Part shown: positions 12,904 through 18,491 of the stretch, piece after piece
How positions within the stretch are numbered: position 1 is the stretch's first letter
Layout of the letters: each line of letters begins with the position of its first letter
NCBI GenBank assembly: GCA_015067375.1
Contig: SVMQ01000012.1
Location: forward strand, 1 to 18,491
Origin: Oscillospiraceae bacterium
GTDB lineage: Bacteria > Bacillota > Clostridia > Oscillospirales > Ruminococcaceae
Direction: 5' to 3'
DNA: 18,491 bases
Translations under genes and position numbers: made by a program
Notes under the pieces: generated by a model
Database searches by the model: none
Told to the model about the DNA's origin: nothing
The model's input: the letters and a program-made list of their open reading frames with translations, nothing else

Positions 12904-13398
12904 ATGAATTTACTTACGGCAAATCCTATACTGACAGCGAGCATGATATCATGGCTCCTGGCGCAGATAATAAAGACGATACTTCATACTATCAAGGCAA
13001 AGACATTCATCCCTGAGCGCATCGTGGGTGCAGGCGGTATGCCGTCCTCGCATTCAGCGCTGGTGGTGGCGATGGTCATCGTCACGGGCAAGGTGTGCGG
13101 CTATGACAGTCCTATGTTTGCGCTGGCAGGTATAATGGCGGGCGTCGTTATCTATGACGCTATGAGCGTACGATATAATGCAGGTCTGCACGCAAAGGAG
13201 CTTAACAAGATGCGCAAGGTCATCGACGACCTTGACGACGAGATAACTCAGCTCAGTGGTGCGGATGATGACGATATCGAGGAGCTTTCCGAGCAGAAAG
13301 ACCTCAAGGAGTTTCTCGGCCACACGCCTATCGAGGTGCTTGCAGGCGCTATGCTTGGTACTATCATTGCGCTGATATACAATGTTGTGCTGCTGTGA
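12904..13398 (+). CDS. Divergent PAP2 family membrane protein (DUF212/YuiD-like)
   Basis: A 164-residue membrane protein. GAGGMPSSHSA (about residues 42-52) is the PAP2-like phosphatase motif and GHTPIEVLAGAMLG near the end is the second family block. Hydrophobic spans lie at about 8-22, 50-65, 72-92 and 143-162. Between the last two is a very acidic soluble stretch (DDLDDEITQL, then GADDDDIEELSEQ), in a region that is variable in the family. Located between ispA and dxs. PAP2 enzymes remove phosphate from lipid phosphates or diphosphates; a prenyl-phosphate substrate fits the neighbours but is inference, and this divergent group has no settled activity. Confidence 0.9.
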   Translation: MNLLTANPILTASMISWLLAQIIKTILHTIKAKTFIPERIVGAGGMPSSHSALVVAMVIVTGKVCGYDSPMFALAGIMAGVVIYDAMSVRYNAGLHAKELNKMRKVIDDLDDEITQLSGADDDDIEELSEQKDLKEFLGHTPIEVLAGAMLGTIIALIYNVVLL

Positions 13399-13434
13399 TG
13401 CGGCGCTCTATCACTACCATTCACGGAGGGTTTT

Positions 13435-15234
13435 ATGATGTACCTTGACGACAGCATAGACCACGATATCATATCAAACATGACTCTTCCGCAGCTCAAA
13501 GCCCTGTGCCGTGAGCTGCGGGGCTGTATTTTGGGCAGCGTAACACAGAGCGGCGGTCATCTGTCCTCAAATCTGGGTACAGTGGAGCTTACTGCAGCGC
13601 TGCACTATGTGTTCGATGTGCGACAGGACAGGATAGTCTGGGATGTCGGACATCAGGCGTATGCGCACAAGCTGCTTACGGGCAGATATTCTCAGTTTTC
13701 CACACTGAGGAGCAAGGGCGGCATCTCGGGCTTTACCCGAAGGGCGGAGAGCGAGGCGGATGCGTTCATCTCGGGACACAGCAGCACTTCCATCTCTGCT
13801 GCCTGCGGAATAGCCGCGGCGATGAAGCTGAGCGGCAAAAAGGCAAGCGTTGCGGCGGTCATAGGCGACGGCGCGTTTACGGGCGGCATGGCTTACGAGG
13901 GACTGAACAACGCCGCGAAGATACGCGCGGGACTCGTCATGGTGCTTAACGACAACGCGATGTGCATCTCCAAAAGCACCGGCGCACTGGCGCGCTATCT
14001 GACGCACATACGCTCTACAAGGAAATATTACTGTGCCAAGGAGCATTTCAAGTCTGCGCTTTCGGCTATACCGCTGGTGGGCGACCGTCTTGAAAAGGCT
14101 GTGCGCACTGCAAAGCATCTTGTAAAGGAAGCTATCTACGGCACGGGTACGCTGTTTGAGAATCTCGGCTGCACCTATATCGGCCCTGTCAACGGTCACG
14201 ACCTCGCGGATATGATAGAGGCGCTGTCCGTTGCTAAGATGCTGGGACGCCCCTGCGTGGTCCATGTCATGACGACAAAGGGCAAGGGCTATCGTCCTGC
14301 GGAGGAAAACCCCGGCGAGTATCACGCGGTAGCGAAAAAGGGTACAAAGCCGCCTGCGGACAGCTTTTCTCAGGTATTCGGACTGGAGCTGGAGCGTTAT
14401 GGCAAGACGGATGGCAAGGTGTGCGGCATCACAGCGGCGATGAAGTACGCGACGGGCATGAATTATTTCGCGCACGCCTGTCCCGAGCGCTTTTTTGACG
14501 CGGGAATTGCGGAGCAGCACTGCGTCACCTTTGCGGCAGGACTGGCGACGGAGGGGATGCTTCCCGTTTTCGCGGTGTACTCGACTTTTCTGCAGCGCGG
14601 ATACGACCAGGTCATCCACGACTGCGCTATCGAGAATACGCACGTTGTGCTGGCGGTAGACCGTGCAGGCTTCGTTGGTGAGGACGGTGAAACGCATCAG
14701 GGCATATTCGATGTACCGATGCTGTCTGCTGTGCCGAATACGACGATATATTCTCCTGCAAGCTATGAGGAGCTTCGCCGCTGCCTTAAACGCGCGATGT
14801 ACGATACACACGGCGTTGCGGTGGTGCGCTACCCAAAGGGCGCGGAGTACAGGAGCATCCTTGCGCCTGCGCTGGACATTGCGTACAGCGGAAAACGCTC
14901 GCGCACTCTTGCAGTGAGCTACGGCAGGATATCCGCGTGGCTTGACGAGGCGGCAGAGCAGGGCGGTGCGGACTGGCTGAGACTGGTGAAGATAGCGCCG
15001 CTTCCCGAAAAGGCGGTGGAGATAGCGTGCGGCTACGACAGGATAGTGTTCTTTGAAGAGGGCATACTCAGCGGCGGTATCGCGGAGCGGCTTTGCAGAG
15101 CGCTTGCGGAGTGCGGCTGGCGCGGCAGCTTTGAGGCAGTGGGCGCGGACAGCTTCGTGCCTGCGGCGACGGTGAATGAGCAGCTTGAGATGTTCGGACT
15201 GGATAAGGCTTCCATGATAAGGACGCTTGGATAA
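13435..15234 (+). CDS. dxs: 1-deoxy-D-xylulose-5-phosphate synthase
   Basis: A 599-residue thiamine-diphosphate enzyme that joins pyruvate and glyceraldehyde-3-phosphate in the first step of the MEP isoprenoid pathway. Visible landmarks: SGGHLSSNLG with catalytic H42, GDGAFTGGMAYEGLNN (144-159) for the cofactor, GIAEQH with E360, YSTFLQRGYDQ, and DRAGFVGEDGETHQG. It is slightly shorter than the usual 620-640, with a shorter C-terminal domain but intact motifs. GGAGGG (13425-13430) fits either ATG at 13435 or 13438; I give the first. Together with ispA it supplies prenyl chains. NUDIX follows after 9 nt. Confidence 0.95.
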   Translation: MMYLDDSIDHDIISNMTLPQLKALCRELRGCILGSVTQSGGHLSSNLGTVELTAALHYVFDVRQDRIVWDVGHQAYAHKLLTGRYSQFSTLRSKGGISGFTRRAESEADAFISGHSSTSISAACGIAAAMKLSGKKASVAAVIGDGAFTGGMAYEGLNNAAKIRAGLVMVLNDNAMCISKSTGALARYLTHIRSTRKYYCAKEHFKSALSAIPLVGDRLEKAVRTAKHLVKEAIYGTGTLFENLGCTYIGPVNGHDLADMIEALSVAKMLGRPCVVHVMTTKGKGYRPAEENPGEYHAVAKKGTKPPADSFSQVFGLELERYGKTDGKVCGITAAMKYATGMNYFAHACPERFFDAGIAEQHCVTFAAGLATEGMLPVFAVYSTFLQRGYDQVIHDCAIENTHVVLAVDRAGFVGEDGETHQGIFDVPMLSAVPNTTIYSPASYEELRRCLKRAMYDTHGVAVVRYPKGAEYRSILAPALDIAYSGKRSRTLAVSYGRISAWLDEAAEQGGADWLRLVKIAPLPEKAVEIACGYDRIVFFEEGILSGGIAERLCRALAECGWRGSFEAVGADSFVPAATVNEQLEMFGLDKASMIRTLG

Positions 15235-15243
15235 GGAGAAGAT

Positions 15244-15729
15244 ATGGACGGACGGCTTCGCTGTATGACAGGCATCTATCTGACGTGTAAGGGGCGGTTT
15301 TATCTGCTTTATCGTCAGGGCGGAAGCGTGGTGTCGGACTGCTATACGGGTACTGCAGGCGGTCACTTTGAGCCGCATGAGCTGAATGACGCGAGAGCCT
15401 GTGTGCTGCGCGAGCTTTATGAGGAAACAGGGCTTTCCGAAAGCGACATCAGCGACCTCAGGATGCGCTATATTACGTTACGGCTGAAAAACGGCGAGGT
15501 GCGGCAGAATTACTACTTTTTCGCGGAGCTGAAAGAGCCTGCGGAGCTTAAAAGCAGCGAGGGCGAGATACGCTGTTTTTCGAGAGAGGAGCTGTCGGCG
15601 CTGCCCATGCCCGAAAGTGCATATCAGATGCTGACGCATTATCTCGCGGAGGGCTGTGAGACCGACCTGCTGTACAGCGGAGCGCATACACAGCGCGGAA
15701 TGATATTCGCTCCATTGACGGAGTTTTAG
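15244..15729 (+). CDS. NUDIX hydrolase
   Basis: A 161-residue hydrolase. The core is GGHFEPHELNDARACVL then RELYEETGL (39-64). The REUxEExGU half is canonical (R56, E57, E60, E61, G63), so metal-dependent cleavage of a nucleoside diphosphate-X is likely. The first half is two residues longer than the canonical Gx5Ex7, which may be a subfamily trait. AAGGAG precedes the ATG. It sits between dxs and tlyA with gaps of 9 and 11 nt. The substrate is unknown: a damaged nucleotide or an isoprenoid diphosphate are both possible. Confidence 0.85.
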   Translation: MDGRLRCMTGIYLTCKGRFYLLYRQGGSVVSDCYTGTAGGHFEPHELNDARACVLRELYEETGLSESDISDLRMRYITLRLKNGEVRQNYYFFAELKEPAELKSSEGEIRCFSREELSALPMPESAYQMLTHYLAEGCETDLLYSGAHTQRGMIFAPLTEF

Positions 15730-15740
15730 GAGGTGCTGCA

Positions 15741-16469
15741 ATGCGGCTTGACGTTTATCTGACGGAAAACGGCTCATGCAAGAGCCGCACGGCGGCGCAG
15801 AGCCTGATAAAGAGCGGCGGAGTGTCGGTCAACGGAAAGACCTGCGAAAAGCCGTCAGCGGAGGTCTCGGAAAACGATGACGTGGTCATCACGGGCGAGC
15901 AGCTCCGCTATGTAGGGCGCGGCGGATTGAAGCTTGAAGCGGCGCTGAAGTATTACCATTTCCTAGACCTTACGGGCGCTGTCTGCGTTGATATAGGTTC
16001 GTCCACGGGCGGTTTCACGGACTGTATGCTGCAGAATGGTGCGGCTAAAGTGTATGCGGTGGATGTAGGCACTGACCAGCTTGACGGAAAGCTTCGCTCT
16101 GACCCTCGCGTGGTGGTCATGGAGCAGACCGACATCCGCACGGCGCAGCTGCCTGAGTTGGCTGATTTCATCGGCACGGATGTATCATTCATCTCGCTGA
16201 AAGCGGTGCTTCCGCATATTGACCGACTGCTCAAAACAGGCTGCTATGCGGTGGCGCTGATAAAGCCGCAGTTTGAGGCAGGTCGCGCGGCGCTTAACAA
16301 AAAGGGCGTCGTAAAGGATGAAAAGACCCGTTTGCGCGTGGTGGAGGAGATAAAATTATCCGCGCAGCAGTGCGGTTTCAGCGTGGAGGCTGTGTCGCAG
16401 TCCCCTATACAGGGCGGCGACGGAAACACGGAGTATCTTATGTGTATCAAAAAGGTGGCTGAGCTATGA
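15741..16469 (+). CDS. tlyA: TlyA family rRNA 2'-O-methyltransferase
   Basis: A 242-residue protein. Residues 1-62 are an S4 RNA-binding domain (MRLDVYL...SRTAAQSLI...VSVNGK). YVGRGGLKLEAAL links it to an FtsJ-like Rossmann methyltransferase with the SAM motif DIGSSTGGFTD starting at D84, then DVSFISL and ALIKPQFEAG. The family methylates 16S and 23S rRNA cytidines at the ribose; some members were named hemolysins historically. Ribosome site AGGAGG (15729-15734). Its TGA overlaps the nadK ATG (ATGA). Confidence 0.93.
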   Translation: MRLDVYLTENGSCKSRTAAQSLIKSGGVSVNGKTCEKPSAEVSENDDVVITGEQLRYVGRGGLKLEAALKYYHFLDLTGAVCVDIGSSTGGFTDCMLQNGAAKVYAVDVGTDQLDGKLRSDPRVVVMEQTDIRTAQLPELADFIGTDVSFISLKAVLPHIDRLLKTGCYAVALIKPQFEAGRAALNKKGVVKDEKTRLRVVEEIKLSAQQCGFSVEAVSQSPIQGGDGNTEYLMCIKKVAEL

Positions 16470-17293
16470 GCGAGCACGTTATAATTACATACAACACTCA
16501 GGACAGCGCGGCTGCTGCCCTCAGCATGGATATCAGCCTGCTGCTGGAAAAGAGAGGGCTGCAGCCTGTGCTGTACACTCCCGATATGGATTTCTGCTTT
16601 GAGCGCGGCTGTGCGCTGTGCATGATAACCGTCGGCGGCGACGGCACGATACTGCACTGGGGCAAGCTCGCGGCAATGTGCGAGATACCGCTGCTCGGAG
16701 TAAACCGCGGCAGGCTCGGCTTTATGGCAACACTGGAGCCGTCCGAGACAGAGCGCATCCCCGATATAATCCTCGGTGATTTTCAGGTCAGCCGACGTAT
16801 GCTGATGAATGTTGAGATACACCGCGCTGACGGCACGCACGAAACGCGCGAGGCGCTGAATGACGTGGTGGTGGAGCGTGACCGCTGCTCAAAGCTGCCT
16901 GAATTCCGCATCTCCTGCGGAAACAGCGAGGTGTCGCGGCTGCAGGCTGATGGTGTTATATTCAGCACGCCGACAGGCTCTACCGCGTATTCGCTGTCAG
17001 CAGGCGGTGCGATTATCGCGCCCGATATGGAGTGCATCGAGTGTACGCCGCTTTGTCCGCATACGCTGTTTTCGCGCCCGATGATATTCTCCGCGACAAA
17101 GGATATCTTCCTGCGCTGCATATCCTATCAGGGCAGCGTCGTAACGATAAGCGTGGACGGGGAGCGCGGCATCCCGTTTGATGACGGCGATGTGCTGCAG
17201 CTGTCGCGCTTCGAAAAGCCGCTGGAGCTTATCGAAACAGGCGAGGGCTTCTTCGGCGCGGTAAGAAACAAGCTCATGACTCCGTTAAAGTAA
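16466..17293 (+). CDS. nadK: NAD kinase
   Basis: A 275-residue cytosolic enzyme that makes NADP from NAD and ATP or polyphosphate. GGDGT (57-61) is the catalytic motif, followed by GVNRGRLGFMA, LNDVVVER and ADGVIFSTPTGSTAYSLSAGG, all diagnostic of the family. The N-terminus is compact, as in Firmicutes enzymes. Translation is coupled to tlyA by a 4-nt overlap, and argR follows after 15 nt. Confidence 0.95.
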   Translation: MSEHVIITYNTQDSAAAALSMDISLLLEKRGLQPVLYTPDMDFCFERGCALCMITVGGDGTILHWGKLAAMCEIPLLGVNRGRLGFMATLEPSETERIPDIILGDFQVSRRMLMNVEIHRADGTHETREALNDVVVERDRCSKLPEFRISCGNSEVSRLQADGVIFSTPTGSTAYSLSAGGAIIAPDMECIECTPLCPHTLFSRPMIFSATKDIFLRCISYQGSVVTISVDGERGIPFDDGDVLQLSRFEKPLELIETGEGFFGAVRNKLMTPLK

Positions 17294-17308
17294 CGGGAAA
17301 GGTACGAT

Positions 17309-17755
17309 ATGGACAAAAAACAGCGGCAGGCTGCTATACTTTCCATCATCATCAAGGAAGAGGTGGAGACTCAGCAGGAGCTGCAGATACGGCTGAAAGA
17401 GGCAGGCTTCCGCGTGACGCAGGCTACTGTATCGCGCGATATGCGGGAGCTCAAGATACAAAAGGGGATGTCGGAAAACGGCATCAACTGCTACTATTCC
17501 CCCGCGATGAAGTCGCCGCAGTACAACAGCCTGTTCACACAGGCGGTGGTGTCGTTGGATTATGCGATGAATACCGTCGTGATAAAGACGCGCTCGGGTC
17601 TTGCGAATGCGGCGTGCGCTGTGCTTGACGAGCAGAAGTTCGGCTTTGTGGTAGGAACTATCGCGGGCGATGATACGATATTTGTGCTGACACGCTCGGA
17701 GAACCATGCGGTGCAGCTTATCGAAACACTGAAAAAAATGATAAACGAGTACTGA
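17309..17755 (+). CDS. argR: Arginine repressor ArgR
   Basis: A 148-residue hexameric regulator that binds arginine and ARG-box DNA. The winged HTH (about 1-65) contains VTQATVSRDMRELKI with the recognition S42-R43, and the C-terminal domain has GTIAGDDTIFVLTRS, where D121-D122 bind arginine. The position between nadK and recN is the conserved Firmicutes arrangement. Ribosome site GGAAAGG. No arginine biosynthesis gene is in the window, so targets lie elsewhere. Confidence 0.95.
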   Translation: MDKKQRQAAILSIIIKEEVETQQELQIRLKEAGFRVTQATVSRDMRELKIQKGMSENGINCYYSPAMKSPQYNSLFTQAVVSLDYAMNTVVIKTRSGLANAACAVLDEQKFGFVVGTIAGDDTIFVLTRSENHAVQLIETLKKMINEY

Positions 17756-17768
17756 GGAGGGAACAGGT

Positions 17769-18491
17769 TTGCTGCGTGAATTGTCAATAGAGAACCTCGC
17801 AGTCATCGAGAGCGCTGTGGCGCAGTTCGGTGGTAATTTCAACGTGTTCACGGGTGAAACGGGCGCAGGTAAGAGTATACTTATCGGCGGCATCAACGCC
17901 ATCCTCGGACAGCGTACAACTAAGGATATAGTGCGCACAGGTGCATCAAAGGCGGTAATAACCGCGTTTTTTGATGACATCCCACAGGCGGTAGCGGACA
18001 AGCTGACCGAAATGGGCTTTTCCGCTGAGGACGGCGAGCTTATGCTGATGCGCGAGATATCCGCGGACGGAAAAAGCTCCGCGCGTATCAACGGCCGCTC
18101 CGCAACAGCGGCTATGCTTCGCGAGGTCGGCTGTATGCTGGTGGATGTACACGGGCAGCATGAAAACAGGCTGCTCATGTCGGCTGACAATCAGCGCGAT
18201 ATATTGGACAGCTACGGCGGTCTTGGCGAGGTGCTTGCAGATTATCGCAAAAAGTTCCGCGCATTTGCGCAGACCGCGGGCAGGATACGCAAACTGCAGC
18301 AGGAGAGCGACGCGCGTGCGCTGAAGATACATCGCCTCACCGCGATAGTTGAGGAGCTTGAAGCGCTGGAGCTTGAAAAGGGCGAGGGCGAAAGGCTTGA
18401 AAAGGAGCTTGAAATGTGCCGCAACCGTGTTATGGTGCAGTCGGCGCTGTATAACGCCTACAACGCATTCAACGGCGAGGAGAGCGCAGGC
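17769..18491 (+). CDS. recN: DNA repair protein RecN, N-terminal part (cut by window edge)
   Basis: The frame starts at a TTG (17769), 7 nt after AGGAGGG (17755-17761), and remains open to the end, giving 241 residues. It begins LRELSIENLAVIE, the usual RecN start, with Walker A GETGAGKS (29-36), then GRSATAAMLREV and VDVHGQHENRLL, the family's diagnostic motif. The Glu/Lys-rich end (about 170-225) is the start of the coiled coil. RecN is an SMC-like ATPase used in double-strand break repair. The Walker B half lies outside the window. The TTG start is supported by position of both the ribosome site and the homologous N-terminus. Confidence 0.93.
   Translation, partial: MLRELSIENLAVIESAVAQFGGNFNVFTGETGAGKSILIGGINAILGQRTTKDIVRTGASKAVITAFFDDIPQAVADKLTEMGFSAEDGELMLMREISADGKSSARINGRSATAAMLREVGCMLVDVHGQHENRLLMSADNQRDILDSYGGLGEVLADYRKKFRAFAQTAGRIRKLQQESDARALKIHRLTAIVEELEALELEKGEGERLEKELEMCRNRVMVQSALYNAYNAFNGEESAG

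Noticed and set aside
13567..15378. 603-codon minus-strand frame opposite dxs
   Set aside because: Antisense artefact of GC-rich codon use; no ribosome site or recognisable domain, and dxs motifs are complete on the plus strand.

Overview
The window looks like chromosomal DNA from a Gram-positive, low-to-moderate GC spore-forming-lineage Clostridium relative, most likely Oscillospiraceae/Ruminococcaceae and plausibly Ruminococcus. The reasons are strong AGGAGG-type ribosome sites, TTGACA/TATAAT promoters, a spoIIIAA start, a BspA-like leucine-rich-repeat lipoprotein, and the conserved Firmicutes block gls24-nusB-xseA-xseB-ispA-dxs-tlyA-nadK-argR-recN. The genus is an inference from overall feel, not from a marker gene.

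Layout. Bases 1-216 (minus) hold the N-terminus of SpoIIIAA, running off the left edge. Bases 217-659 are non-coding apart from promoter-type signals. Bases 660-851 encode a 63-residue Ala/Ser/Asp-rich lipoprotein with a consensus promoter, a 5'-end hairpin and two successive terminators. Bases 1068-3666 are a two-gene sugar-phosphorylation operon: a PfkB-type 1-phosphofructokinase (fruK) and PTS Enzyme I (ptsI), behind a promoter whose -10 lies in a perfect dyad. Bases 3743-4513 encode an unrecognised 209-residue lipoprotein and a 40-residue single-span membrane protein, closed by a terminator.

On the minus strand, 8248 down to 4652 is a compact five-gene operon with overlapping junctions: a YtrA-type GntR repressor, an ABC ATPase, two ABC-2 permeases and a CPBP (CAAX-like) membrane protease. 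It resembles self-regulated ABC exporters that answer cell-envelope antimicrobials. Bases 9583 down to 8429 encode a BspA-type LRR lipoprotein whose promoter spacer is a pure alternating AT tract.

From 9792 to the right edge, eleven complete genes and the start of a twelfth run on the plus strand with short gaps or overlaps and no visible internal terminator: gls24/yqhY-like, nusB, xseA, xseB, ispA, a divergent-PAP2 protein, dxs, a NUDIX hydrolase, tlyA, nadK, argR and recN (cut by the window end). They link transcription antitermination, DNA repair (ExoVII, RecN), isoprenoid supply (Dxs, IspA), rRNA methylation, NADP synthesis and arginine regulation.

I found no CRISPR array, tRNA, rRNA, transposase, phage gene or integrase. 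The least explained parts are the tiny Ala/Ser/Asp lipoprotein with its elaborate transcript signals, the AT-tract promoter of the LRR lipoprotein, the unrecognised lipoprotein/microprotein pair, and the CPBP-containing ABC operon. These all lie in the roughly 9.5 kb that separates spoIIIA from the yqhY-nusB block, which are close neighbours in many Firmicutes.
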